Below, one piece after another: positions 17,401 through 25,181 of a stretch of 64,000 bases of DNA. Position 1 is the first letter of the stretch; each line of letters begins with the position of its first letter. This DNA comes from Oerskovia douganii (lineage in GTDB: Bacteria > Actinomycetota > Actinomycetes > Actinomycetales > Cellulomonadaceae), in NCBI RefSeq assembly GCF_015142735.1, contig NZ_JACSPN010000003.1:29717-93716 (forward strand). Direction: 5' to 3'. The position numbers and the translations under genes were made by a program. The notes beneath the pieces are model-generated. The model was not told the DNA's origin, made no database searches, and was given only the letters and a program-made list of their open reading frames with translations.

Positions 17401-18701
17401 CCACCCCGCCCCCGACCCCTCGCGGCCCGGGCGCCGTGAGCGCCTCCCGAGCCCTCCAGGTCGCGACCTGGTCCGTGTTCGCGGTGTTCTTCCTCAACGG
17501 GTTCAACTTCGCGAGCTGGGCCTCACGCCTGCCCGCGGTGCGCGACGCGCTCGGGCTCAGCGAGGGCAGCATGGGGTTCCTCCTCCTCTTCGCCGCGGTC
17601 GGGTCCCTCCTCGCGCTCCCGCTCTCCGGCATGGTCGTCCAGCGCATCGGAGCCGCGCGCGCGGTCCTGCTCTTCGCCGCCGTCAACGTGACCGGCCTCG
17701 TGGTCGCCGTCACGGGGGTCGCCCAGGGCTCGGTCGACGTCGTGCGCGTCGGCCTGTTCCTGTTCGGGATCGGCACCGGCGTCTGGGACGCGGCGATGAA
17801 CATCGAGGGGGCAGCGGTCGAGCAGAGGCTCGGCAAGGCGATCATGCCGCGCTTCCACGCGGGCTTCTCGTTCGGGACCATGGCCGGTGCAGGCGTCGGG
17901 GCCCTCGCCGCGCTCGCGGCCGTCCCCGTCCAGTGGCACCTCGCGGTCGCGCTCGCGCTCAGCCTCCTGGGCGTGGTGTGGTGCGTGCGGTCCTTCCTCC
18001 CCGCGGGCGCGGTCGACGACCGGACCGGTGCGACGCCGTCGGGCGGTGCCGAGGACCCCGCGGGGGAGGACCCCGCGACCGCCGTGCACGGGAACAAGGG
18101 CGCGCGCGGCGCGCTCGCCGCGTGGAAGGAGCCCAGGACGCTGCTGATCGGCCTCGTGGTCCTCGCCGCGGCGCTGACCGAGGGCGCGGCCAACGACTGG
18201 GTCGGGCTCGCGGTCGTCGACGGGTTCGGGACGTCCGACGCGATGGGGGCCGTGGGCCTGGGGATCTTCCTCACCGCGATGACCGGGATGCGCCTGCTGG
18301 GGACGGGCCTGCTCGACCGGTTCGGGCGCGTCGCCGTGCTGCGGATCTCGGCGGGGCTCGCGTTCGTGGGGCTGCTCGTCTTCACGCTCGTGCCCAACCT
18401 GTGGGTCGCGCTCGTCGGCGTCGTCCTGTGGGGCATGGGCGCAGCGCTCGGCTTCCCCGTCGGGATGAGCGCAGCCTCGGACGACCCGGCACACGCCGCG
18501 GTCCGGGTCAGCGTCGTGTCGACCATCGGGTACTCGGCGTTCTTCGTCGGGCCCCCGCTCATCGGGTTCCTCGCCGAGCACATCGGCGGGTACCGTCCCG
18601 CGCTGCTCGTCATCGCGGTGCCGCTCGTGATCGGGCTCCTCGTGGTCGACGCGGCCAGGCCGCTGCCGACCGCAGCCGGTACGGGCGGCCCCACCCGCTG
18701 A
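17397..18701 (+). CDS. MFS transporter, second of a tandem pair
   Basis: 434 residues, about twelve spans. The ATG at 17397 overlaps the previous stop (ATGA). Motifs: FFLNGFNFASWASRLPAVRD in span 1, a conserved mid-span segment GVWDAAMNIEGAAVEQRLG, and FGRVAVLRIS in the loop before the second half. The two halves are joined by a long acidic cytoplasmic loop at about 205-235. It is the sister of the upstream MFS gene and is expected to be under the same LacI control. Tandem duplication followed by divergence is likely. Substrate unknown. Confidence 0.88.
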   Translation: MTTPPPTPRGPGAVSASRALQVATWSVFAVFFLNGFNFASWASRLPAVRDALGLSEGSMGFLLLFAAVGSLLALPLSGMVVQRIGAARAVLLFAAVNVTGLVVAVTGVAQGSVDVVRVGLFLFGIGTGVWDAAMNIEGAAVEQRLGKAIMPRFHAGFSFGTMAGAGVGALAALAAVPVQWHLAVALALSLLGVVWCVRSFLPAGAVDDRTGATPSGGAEDPAGEDPATAVHGNKGARGALAAWKEPRTLLIGLVVLAAALTEGAANDWVGLAVVDGFGTSDAMGAVGLGIFLTAMTGMRLLGTGLLDRFGRVAVLRISAGLAFVGLLVFTLVPNLWVALVGVVLWGMGAALGFPVGMSAASDDPAHAAVRVSVVSTIGYSAFFVGPPLIGFLAEHIGGYRPALLVIAVPLVIGLLVVDAARPLPTAAGTGGPTR

Positions 18702-18719
18702 GCAGACCGGCCCGCGAAC

Positions 18720-18725
18720 TAGGCT
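18720..18725 (+). promoter_or_regulatory. -10 element of murB
   Basis: TAGGCT ends six bases before the murB ATG with no ribosome site between, so the murB message may start at its own ATG (leaderless). Confidence 0.4.
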
Positions 18726-18731
18726 GGACCC

Positions 18732-19946
18732 ATGACCGCCACCCCTTCACGCCGCGTGTCCGCCGTCGACGTCACCGAGGCCGCCGCGCCCGGACCGGAC
18801 GGGCCGCTCGAGCAGCCCACCCTCGCCGAGCTCACGACGCTGCGTGTCGGCGGTCCGGCGGACGCCTACGTCGAGGCCACGACCGAGGCCGAGCTCGTCG
18901 ACGCCGTCCGTGCGGCCGACGACGCGGGGGAACCCCTCCTCGTGCTCGGCGGCGGGTCCAACCTGCTCGTGAGCGACGAGGGCTTCGGCGGCGTCGTGGT
19001 GCGCGACGTGCGCGCCGAGATCCGGATCGACGCCGAGGACACGTGCGGCGGCGGCAGCATGACCGTGACCGCGGGGCAGGACTGGGACCGGCTCGTCGAG
19101 CAGGCCGTGGCCCAGGAGTGGGTCGGCGTCGAGGCGCTGTCGGGCATCCCCGGCACCGTCGGCGCGGCCCCCGTCCAGAACATCGGCGCCTACGGCCAGG
19201 AGGTCGCCGGAGCCGTCGCCTCGGTGCGCGTGTGGGACCGCGAGCAGGCCCGCATCCGCACCCTGGCCCTGATCGACCTCCAGTTCGGCTACCGCACCTC
19301 GCTCCTCAAGCGGAGCATGCACGCGTCGCCCGACGGCGGCGACATCTGGTACCCGTCACCGCGCTACGTCGTGCTCGAGGTCAGCTTCCAGATGCGGCTC
19401 GGGACCCTGTCCGCGCCCGTCGCCTACCCCGAGCTCGCCCGCCGCCTCGGTGTGCAGGTCGGGGACCGCGCACCGAGCACCGACGTCCGGGCCGCGGTCC
19501 TCGAGCTGCGGGGCGGCAAGGGCATGCTGCTCGACGACCCCGCCGCCCCCGACCACGACCGCTGGAGCGCCGGGTCCTTCTTCACGAACCCGGTCGTCGC
19601 CGCGGACCAGGCCGACCTGCTGCCGCCCGACGCACCGCGCTTCCCCGTCCGCTCCCCGCTCCCGTCCCGCACCACGGGCCCCAGCCTGGGCGAGATCGAC
19701 CCGACGCTGGTCAAGACGTCGGCCGCCTGGCTCATCGAGCACGCGGGCTTCACCAAGGGCTACGGGGTGCACGGGCCGTCGAGCGCCGCGACGCTCTCGA
19801 CCAAGCACACGCTCGCGCTCACCAACCGAGGTGGCGCCAGCGCGGCGGAGATCGTCGAGCTCGCCCGCACGGTGCGCGACGGCGTGCTCGACGCCTACGG
19901 GATCGAGCTCGTGCCCGAGCCCGTGCTGGTGGGCGTCGCGCTCTGA
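18732..19946 (+). CDS. murB: UDP-N-acetylmuramate dehydrogenase
   Basis: 404 residues. This flavoenzyme reduces UDP-GlcNAc-enolpyruvate to UDP-MurNAc with NADPH in the cytosolic phase of peptidoglycan synthesis. FAD-binding blocks are TTLRVGGPADAYVEA, LVLGGGSNLLVSDEGF and GIPGTVGAAPVQNIGAYGQE. The catalytic Ser lies in SAGSFFTNP (about residue 281), and the C-terminal domain ends with GFTKGYGVHGPSSAATLSTKHTLALTNRGGA. It is longer than E. coli MurB and matches actinobacterial forms. The ATG is preceded directly by a -10-like element. Cell-wall genes on both sides (the L,D-transpeptidase is convergent) are probably coincidental. Confidence 0.95.
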   Translation: MTATPSRRVSAVDVTEAAAPGPDGPLEQPTLAELTTLRVGGPADAYVEATTEAELVDAVRAADDAGEPLLVLGGGSNLLVSDEGFGGVVVRDVRAEIRIDAEDTCGGGSMTVTAGQDWDRLVEQAVAQEWVGVEALSGIPGTVGAAPVQNIGAYGQEVAGAVASVRVWDREQARIRTLALIDLQFGYRTSLLKRSMHASPDGGDIWYPSPRYVVLEVSFQMRLGTLSAPVAYPELARRLGVQVGDRAPSTDVRAAVLELRGGKGMLLDDPAAPDHDRWSAGSFFTNPVVAADQADLLPPDAPRFPVRSPLPSRTTGPSLGEIDPTLVKTSAAWLIEHAGFTKGYGVHGPSSAATLSTKHTLALTNRGGASAAEIVELARTVRDGVLDAYGIELVPEPVLVGVAL

Positions 19947-20006
19947 GGGCGCCCGCGCGCGGGTGCGGCGGCCCGGCAGGCCCCACCGTGCGGGCGGCCG
20001 GACGCG

Positions 20007-20921
20007 TCAGTACACGAGCACGGTCGTCCCCGCAGGGGCACCCCACACGTCCCAGATCCAGTTCATCGCGGCATTCGTCACGCGCACGCACCCGTGCGAC
20101 GCGGGGCTCGGCGGCACCGAGCCGGAACCGTGCAGGGCGATCCCGCCCGTGAAGAACTTGGGGCGCCACATGCTGCCCAGCTCGAGCGACGACTCGTAGT
20201 TCGCATCGACCTGTCGGCCCACCTGGAACGAGCCGCGCGGCGTCCGGGCGACGTACGTCCTGCCCTTGGCCTCGTACCGTTCGCCGTTGCCCGACGAGGC
20301 GTTGAAGATCTTGGTGACCTGCCCGTCGTCGACGGCCACGACCAGCTGTCGGTCGATGTCGATCTCGATCACGTGCCCCGACGTGCTCCGGGCGGCAGGC
20401 CGGACCCCCTGGTCCAGGGCGGCCTGGGTCAGAGGGCCGACGCGGCCGTCGCGGCTGAGGCCCGCGGCCTTCTGGAGCGCCCAGACGGCCTGCTGCGTGC
20501 CCGGGCCGAACACGCCGTCGGGGGACGCACCCCAGTACCCGAGGTCGACGAGCCGCTGCTGGAGCGCGACGACGCGGTCGCCCGTGCTCCCGCGGGCCAG
20601 CTCGACGGTCGCCGGGTCCGGGGTGGGTGCGGGCGGCTCGACGGGCAGGGGCTCGGCCGGAGGCACGGGCGTCGGGGCAGGGGGTTCCGGGGTCGGAGCG
20701 GGGGGTTCGGGGGTCGGGGAAGGGGGCGGTGTCTGTGCCGGCGTGGGTGTGGGCGACGTGGAGGGGCTCGGCGTCGCGCGCGGGGAGCTCTCCGCTGACG
20801 CCGAGCCCCCCGGACCGCTGCCGGCCTGGGGGTCGGGTGCGTCGCAGCCCGCCACGAGGACGAACGAGAGCAGGGCGGCCGTCGCGGCCGCCAGGACCCG
20901 TCGGTTCGGTCGATCGGTCAT
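20007..20921 (-). CDS. L,D-transpeptidase lipoprotein with peptidoglycan-binding domain
   Basis: 304 residues. A lipoprotein signal ends at the lipobox LVAGC (C26). A very Pro-rich spacer (about 45-115, PTPEPPAPTP repeats) should span the wall, followed by a PG_binding_1 domain (VVALQQRLVDLGYWGASPDGVFG) and a YkuD catalytic domain ending in SHGCVR with nucleophile C278. It forms 3-3 cross-links or attaches proteins to peptidoglycan outside the membrane. The ATG at 20921 has GAGGGG seven bases upstream, and a longer frame reaching 20996 lacks one. A single-gene unit, convergent with murB. Confidence 0.92.
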   Translation of the reverse strand: MTDRPNRRVLAAATAALLSFVLVAGCDAPDPQAGSGPGGSASAESSPRATPSPSTSPTPTPAQTPPPSPTPEPPAPTPEPPAPTPVPPAEPLPVEPPAPTPDPATVELARGSTGDRVVALQQRLVDLGYWGASPDGVFGPGTQQAVWALQKAAGLSRDGRVGPLTQAALDQGVRPAARSTSGHVIEIDIDRQLVVAVDDGQVTKIFNASSGNGERYEAKGRTYVARTPRGSFQVGRQVDANYESSLELGSMWRPKFFTGGIALHGSGSVPPSPASHGCVRVTNAAMNWIWDVWGAPAGTTVLVY

Positions 20922-21080
20922 GCACGCGCCCCTCGCCGTCGGGTTCCTCGGTGGAACCCCGTCGTCCCACCGTCCCACGCCGGCCCGGTGCACCACACAC
21001 CGGGTGGCGACAGGTTGCGCAATCGTTGTGAAGCGTGCGGAGGTCCGGGGTCCGGGCGGACACCGACGGGCCTGCTGCGG

Positions 21081-21485
21081 TCAGCCGTCGTGCCGGCGCA
21101 GGAGCTCTCCGCGGACGAGGTCGAGGATCGCTTCGTCGTCGAGGCCCGCCTCGCGCACGGACGCGACGAACGCGCTCGCCGCCTGCCGGGCGACGACGTC
21201 GGCCGGGGCCACGCCGTCGGACACGACCGTGCCCGCCCGCCGGTTCGTCGTGGTGACCCCCGCGGCCTCGAGCTCGCGGTAGGCGCGCGCGACGGTGCCG
21301 GCCGCGAGGCCGAGGTCGGCCGCGAGCGCGCGGATCGTCGGGAGCCGGTCGCCGACCAGGAGGCGCTCGGACGCGACGTGCGCCACGACCTGGGAGCGGA
21401 TCTGCTCGTAGGGAGGGACGCCCGACGAGAGGTCGATCTCGAGGTGCAGGCCCCCGCCCACGGGGGGCCGCTCTGTCCCGGCCAC
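21081..21485 (-). CDS. GntR-family regulator, YtrA type
   Basis: 134 residues. The N-terminal winged helix is PPYEQIRSQVVAHVASERLLVGDRLPTIRALAADLGLAAGTVARAYRELEAAGVTTT. A short C-terminal helical tail of about 50 residues in place of a large ligand domain marks the YtrA subfamily, which typically controls adjacent membrane or ABC transporter genes. The GTG at 21485 starts one base after the stop of the upstream membrane-protein gene, with GGAGGG six bases ahead. A matching palindromic operator sits on the promoter of this two-gene operon, implying autoregulation. Confidence 0.9.
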   Translation of the reverse strand: MAGTERPPVGGGLHLEIDLSSGVPPYEQIRSQVVAHVASERLLVGDRLPTIRALAADLGLAAGTVARAYRELEAAGVTTTNRRAGTVVSDGVAPADVVARQAASAFVASVREAGLDDEAILDLVRGELLRRHDG

Positions 21486-21486
21486 C

Positions 21487-22506
21487 TCAGGCCCTCCGAG
21501 GAGCGGTGACCGGCTCCACCGCGGGGGCGACGTCCGGCCCGACGAGCGGCAGCAGGCGCCCGGGCACGACCGCGAGGACGAGCGCGACCAGGCCCGCCGC
21601 GGACCCCAGCGCGACGAGCACCCACCCGGTCACGGGCTCCTCGACGGTCAGGAACGAGCGCCCGATCCAGACGAGGACGACGCAGAGCGTCAGCCCGGCG
21701 AGGAGCTGCGGCAGACGCAGGACGCGGCGTGCGGTCAGGCGGCGCAGCGCCATGTCCCAGGCGGGGTCGACCGCGTCGATCACGGGCCTGTTCGTGACGC
21801 GGCGCAGGACGAGCTCGACCGCGATCACCAGGACCAGAGCGCCGACGGCGAGGGGGACGGCCGCCTCCCAGGACGGGTAGGGCGTCGCGGTGACCAGCTC
21901 GACGAGGTTCTCCCGCCCGGGCCGGGAGGAGACCGTGCTGCGCTGGAGCGTCCCCGTGCGGGTCGCCGTGAGTCCTCCGAACAGGGCTGCGACGACGAGG
22001 AGTGCTGACCAGGCCCAGGTGGCCCTGCGCAGGGACCTCGGTGCGATGAGGTCCGTGCTGCGGGCCGCGAGCCCTGCTCGGCGGACCGTCCCGTCGGCGG
22101 CGCGCCAGGTGGCCTCGCCGACGAGGAGGACGGCGAGGTAGGCGATGGTGATCCCGACCGGGGCGACGGCCAGCGGCACGGGGTTCCACGTGGTCATCCA
22201 GTAGTCGGTGTCGGGGGCGTAGTCCGCGAAGCGGGGCGCGAGGTGGGCGCCGGAGGCGATCGCTCCGACGGACAGGAGCACCGGGGTGACCAGGAGCGCG
22301 ACGACCCAGGCGGCGACGTGCGTCGTCGTGGCGCGCGCTCGGGCCACGACCGTCGCCGCCGCGACCGGCGTCGCGGACTCCGCGGCCCGACGGCGGGTCG
22401 CGCCCCTCGTGAGCGCGAGGGTCACGGCGGCGGTCGCACCGATCACGACGAGCAGCGGGGCGAGCAGGAAGACGACCGACCAGGCGAGGTCGTAGAGAGG
22501 GGGCAT
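21487..22506 (-). CDS. integral membrane protein co-transcribed with the GntR regulator
   Basis: About 339 residues with roughly eight hydrophobic spans (for example DLAWSVVFLLAPLLVVIGATAAVTLAL, WVVALLVTPVLLSVGAIA, LPQLLAGLTLCVVLVWIG). No family is recognised. The start is set at ATG 22506 because CGGAGC is six bases upstream. An ATG at 22539 lies inside the operator palindrome and at the predicted transcript start, so it should not be used. DUF1648-like proteins often pair with YtrA-type regulators and this may be a distant relative, which is speculative. Its job is probably transport or envelope-stress linked. Confidence 0.7.
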   Translation of the reverse strand: MPPLYDLAWSVVFLLAPLLVVIGATAAVTLALTRGATRRRAAESATPVAAATVVARARATTTHVAAWVVALLVTPVLLSVGAIASGAHLAPRFADYAPDTDYWMTTWNPVPLAVAPVGITIAYLAVLLVGEATWRAADGTVRRAGLAARSTDLIAPRSLRRATWAWSALLVVAALFGGLTATRTGTLQRSTVSSRPGRENLVELVTATPYPSWEAAVPLAVGALVLVIAVELVLRRVTNRPVIDAVDPAWDMALRRLTARRVLRLPQLLAGLTLCVVLVWIGRSFLTVEEPVTGWVLVALGSAAGLVALVLAVVPGRLLPLVGPDVAPAVEPVTAPRRA

Positions 22507-22527
22507 GAACAGCTCCGTGCGGAGACT

Positions 22528-22549
22528 TTGTATCGCCATGTCGATACAA
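22528..22549. promoter_or_regulatory. GntR (YtrA-type) operator
   Basis: TTGTATCG (22528-22535) and CGATACAA (22542-22549) form perfect 8-bp inverted arms around a 6-base centre. The site covers the -10 and transcript start of the membrane-protein/gntR operon. Confidence 0.7.
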
Positions 22550-22574
22550 TGGCAGGGGCGGGGCGGGCTGTCAA
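22546..22574 (-). promoter_or_regulatory. promoter of the membrane-protein/gntR operon
   Basis: A perfect -35 TTGACA (22574-22569), a 17-base spacer and CATTGT (22551-22546) as -10. The -10 overlaps the GntR palindrome. Confidence 0.55.
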
Positions 22575-22575
22575 C

Positions 22576-22603
22576 GACTGCGTGAGAGGACTCTCACGCA
22601 GTC
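22576..22603. repeat. 28-bp near-perfect palindrome before the phosphotransferase gene
   Basis: Arms GACTGCGTGAGAG (22576-22588) and CTCTCACGCAGTC (22591-22603) are separated by GA. It contains the CTCTCA element shared with two other sites nearby (23902-23938 and 27233-27250). It lies between two divergent genes and could be a regulator site or a hairpin. Confidence 0.7.
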
Positions 22604-22641
22604 CTCATGTGCACGTCACGACCGGACGGTTCCCTCTGGCC

Positions 22642-23994
22642 ATGGACACCGCCACGCAGCTCCTCACCGGACCACGGGCGGGCGACCTCCTCGAGGCGGC
22701 GCTCGCGGTGGACCACGTCGCCCTCGGGTCGTGGCGCGTGCACCAGGTGCACGCCCGCCCCGGCGCCGAGGTCAGCGTCGGGTACGAGGTCACGGTCCGC
22801 AGCGGTCCCGGCGGCGCCCGGACGCCGACCGGACGGCCCGAGTACCTCGTGGCCACGACCGCGGACCTCCCGGCGGACGTCGTCGAACGACGCGGGATCC
22901 TGCGGCTCGGCGACGGTGAGCAGACCGTGCACGTCTGGCGCCACCCCGTCGACCCCCTGCTGCCCGGGCTGGCCACGGCCTGCGACGCCGCGGCCCTCAC
23001 CGACCGGTGGCGCTCGCTCGACCCGCACGCCCCGCTCGTCCTGGGGCTCGACCTCGTGACCTACCGGCCCCTGCGACGTGCCGTCCTGCGCGCGCGGACC
23101 ACGGACGGCGACGTCTACCTCAAGGTCGTCCGGCCCGACCGCGTCACGGACCTCCGCATCCGCCACGACCTCTTCCGCGTCGCGGAGGCGGCTCCCATGG
23201 GCTATGCGCTCACGGCCCCGCCGGCCGCGCCCCGCGTGCTCGCCTCCCTCGGCGAGGGCATCCTCGTGCTCGCGGCCCGGCCGGAGGAGACGCTGGCCTC
23301 CGCGATCGCCTCGACGCCCCGGCACGAGCAGCCCCTGACGATCGACCCGCGCGAGCTGCTCAGGGCGTTGTGCGCGCTCCCGCAGGACGCCGTCCTGCTC
23401 GACCACCGGGCCGCCTGGGCCGACCGCTCGGAGCACTACGCGCGCGCCGCCGTCGGGCGCCTGCCGGGCCGTGCGGACCGGATCGTTGCCCTCGAGCGCT
23501 CGGTCCGCAGGATCGTGGCCGTCCGCGACCCGGGGCCCGTCGTCGCGACGCACGGCGACTTCTACGAGGCCAACGTCCTCCTGGTGGGCGGGGCGGGCTG
23601 CCGACGGGTGGCCGCGGTCCTCGACGTCGACACCCTGGGCCCAGGTCACCGCATCGACGACCTGGCCTGCATGACCGGGCACCTCGCGGTGCTGGAGACG
23701 CTCGCCCCCCAGGTCTACCCGGGCGTCGCCGGCCTGGTCGACCGCTGCCTCGCGGCCTTCGGCGAAGCCACCGACCCGGTGGGCCTGCGCGCGCGCAGCG
23801 CCGCCGTCGTGCTCTCCCTGCTGCCCGGGGCCCCGCGCGACGCCCTCGCAGAGGCCTGGCTCTCCGTCGCCGAGGAACTCCTCGCCGGGGCCGAGGCCCG
23901 TCTGAGAGTCCTCTCACGCCAGGCTCCTGCTGCTCTCATCCGGCGCGACGAGGCTCGGGTCGACGGGGCGGCGAACGTGCCGCCCACCGTCTGA
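22642..23994 (+). CDS. aminoglycoside-phosphotransferase-like kinase
   Basis: 450 residues from ATG 22642 (a GTG at 22609 is an alternative, and neither has a clear ribosome site). The C-terminal half has the APH/choline-kinase catalytic loop HGDFYEANVL followed by the metal-binding Asp segment AVLDVDTLGPGHRIDDLA. The N-terminal half has kinase-lobe-like strands (VYLKVVRPDRVTDL). The first 150 residues are an extra beta-rich region. Resistance function is not implied. Such proteins often phosphorylate metabolites in Actinobacteria. Its upstream region and 3' end carry CTCTCA boxes, tying it to the OmpR-type system next door. Confidence 0.7.
   Translation: MDTATQLLTGPRAGDLLEAALAVDHVALGSWRVHQVHARPGAEVSVGYEVTVRSGPGGARTPTGRPEYLVATTADLPADVVERRGILRLGDGEQTVHVWRHPVDPLLPGLATACDAAALTDRWRSLDPHAPLVLGLDLVTYRPLRRAVLRARTTDGDVYLKVVRPDRVTDLRIRHDLFRVAEAAPMGYALTAPPAAPRVLASLGEGILVLAARPEETLASAIASTPRHEQPLTIDPRELLRALCALPQDAVLLDHRAAWADRSEHYARAAVGRLPGRADRIVALERSVRRIVAVRDPGPVVATHGDFYEANVLLVGGAGCRRVAAVLDVDTLGPGHRIDDLACMTGHLAVLETLAPQVYPGVAGLVDRCLAAFGEATDPVGLRARSAAVVLSLLPGAPRDALAEAWLSVAEELLAGAEARLRVLSRQAPAALIRRDEARVDGAANVPPTV
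23902..23938. promoter_or_regulatory. CTCTCA box cluster (second site)
   Basis: TGAGAGTCCTCTCA is a palindrome, followed by another CTCTCA at 23933-23938. The two CTCTCA units (23911 and 23933) are 22 bases apart, twice 11. It lies in the 3' end of the phosphotransferase gene, about 70 bases ahead of the small secreted-protein gene. Confidence 0.45.
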
Positions 23995-24005
23995 GGAGGC
24001 AGGAC

Positions 24006-24308
24006 ATGGACGCACGGAGGATCTGGATCGCCACGGGCACGCTCGGCGTGCTCGGCGCCGGGCTCGGCGCGACGGTGGCCACAGCGCACGTCCGCGCGGG
24101 CGCCGAAGGCCCGACCGTCGTGACCGTCGACGAGCGCTCGGCGGCGTCGACCGCACGGGGGGCGGGCGTCGTGCCGAGCCCGTCGGACGTCGACCCGACG
24201 ACCTCCACGACGACGGTCTCCACGAACACCGCCCGGACCGCGGCAAGCTCGGTGAGCCCGCTGAGCCCGGTCTCGGCGCAGACGTCCCCGTCGGCAGCCA
24301 CCCCCTAG
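24006..24308 (+). CDS. small membrane-anchored or secreted Ser/Thr-rich protein
   Basis: 100 residues. The ATG at 24006 has GAGGAGG six bases upstream and lies 11 bases past the kinase stop. One hydrophobic N-terminal segment (IWIATGTLGVLGAGLGATVATA) acts as a signal anchor, followed by about 70 residues of disordered Ser/Thr/Ala/Pro sequence. No family is recognised. In layout it resembles the small protein encoded at 26782-27210, next to the same two-component system. Both may be envelope-associated products controlled by that system. It ends before a strong bidirectional terminator. Confidence 0.65.
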   Translation: MDARRIWIATGTLGVLGAGLGATVATAHVRAGAEGPTVVTVDERSAASTARGAGVVPSPSDVDPTTSTTTVSTNTARTAASSVSPLSPVSAQTSPSAATP

Positions 24309-24362
24309 GGGGCGGGTGCCCTGACGGGGCGACTCGGCGGTCGGCGCGTCACCGGCCGCACG

Positions 24363-24396
24363 GAGAGGGCGGAGGCACACGGGCCTCCGCCCTCTC
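24363..24396. terminator. bidirectional terminator
   Basis: A perfect 14-bp stem: GAGAGGGCGGAGGC (24363-24376), loop ACACGG, GCCTCCGCCCTCTC (24383-24396). It lies between the small Ser/Thr protein gene and the convergent response regulator gene. Confidence 0.85.
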
Positions 24397-24471
24397 GTCG
24401 AGCCGTCGAGCCCCGCCGCACGGGCCGTGCCGGACCATGCCCGAGGTTGTCGACACTCCGGGACCGCACCC

Positions 24472-24488
24472 GTCGTACGTCGTACGAC
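24472..24488. repeat. 17-bp palindrome behind the response regulator gene
   Basis: GTCGTACG, one central T, then CGTACGAC. It lies 24 bases past the regulator stop. Function unknown, possibly a second regulatory or termination element. Confidence 0.5.
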
Positions 24489-24512
24489 GTGGGGTCGGCC
24501 CTGCCGACCGGC

Positions 24513-25181
24513 TCAGGCCGCGGGGTCCGCCAGCCGGTACCCCATGCCGCGGACGGTGACCACGCGCTCGGGGCCGAGCTTGTTGCGCAGGTAGCGCACG
24601 TACACGTCCACGACGTTGGAACCCGGGTCGAAGTCGTACCCCCACACCCGGGAGAGCAGCTGCTCGCGGCTCAGCACCTGGCCCGGGTTGCGCAGGAACG
24701 TCTCGGCGAGCGCGAACTCCCGGGCCGAGAGATCGACCTCCCGGTCCTGCGTGCGGGCCCTGCGGGTGCGCAGGTCGAGGCTCAGGGAGCCGTGCGTGAG
24801 GACCGTGACCTCCCCGGCGGGCTCCGTCCGCAGGCGCAGCCGGATCCGGGCCAGGAGCTCCTCGAACCGGAACGGCTTGATCATGTAGTCGTCGGCGCCC
24901 CCCTCGAGGCCGGCGACCGTGTCCGTCACGGACGAGCGGGCCGTGAGGATGATGACCGGGATGGTGCTGCGGGCCGAGCGCAGGCGCCGCAGGACGGTGA
25001 ACCCGTCCTGGTCGGGCAGCCCCAGGTCGAGGACCATCAGGTCGTAGTCGCCGGTCTGGGCCAGGTCGTAGCCCTCCCTCCCGGTGGTCACGGCGACGCT
25101 CGCATAGCCTGCGGCGCGCAGCCCCTTGGTCACGAACGACGAGATGCGGGTCTCGTCCTCGACGACGAGGATCTGGCTCAC
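24513..25181 (-). CDS. OmpR/PhoB-family response regulator
   Basis: 222 residues. Receiver domain: acidic pocket VVEDE, phosphorylated D52 in VLDLGLPDQDG, and conserved TAR and K in MIKPFRFEEL. The winged-helix DNA-binding domain follows from about residue 128 (DLSAREFALAETFLRNPGQVLSREQLLSRVWGYDFDPGSNVVDVYVRYLRNKLG). The GTG start overlaps the kinase stop (GTGA), and AAGGAC lies seven bases ahead. It is the last gene of a three-gene operon. CTCTCA direct repeats at 11-bp spacing upstream of this operon and near two neighbours are good candidates for its binding sites. Confidence 0.95.
   Translation of the reverse strand: MSQILVVEDETRISSFVTKGLRAAGYASVAVTTGREGYDLAQTGDYDLMVLDLGLPDQDGFTVLRRLRSARSTIPVIILTARSSVTDTVAGLEGGADDYMIKPFRFEELLARIRLRLRTEPAGEVTVLTHGSLSLDLRTRRARTQDREVDLSAREFALAETFLRNPGQVLSREQLLSRVWGYDFDPGSNVVDVYVRYLRNKLGPERVVTVRGMGYRLADPAA

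Noticed and set aside
22642..23994. Aminoglycoside resistance gene
   Set aside because: Only the general APH/choline-kinase catalytic motifs are present. The N-terminal region is unlike known aminoglycoside-modifying enzymes and no resistance context is seen.
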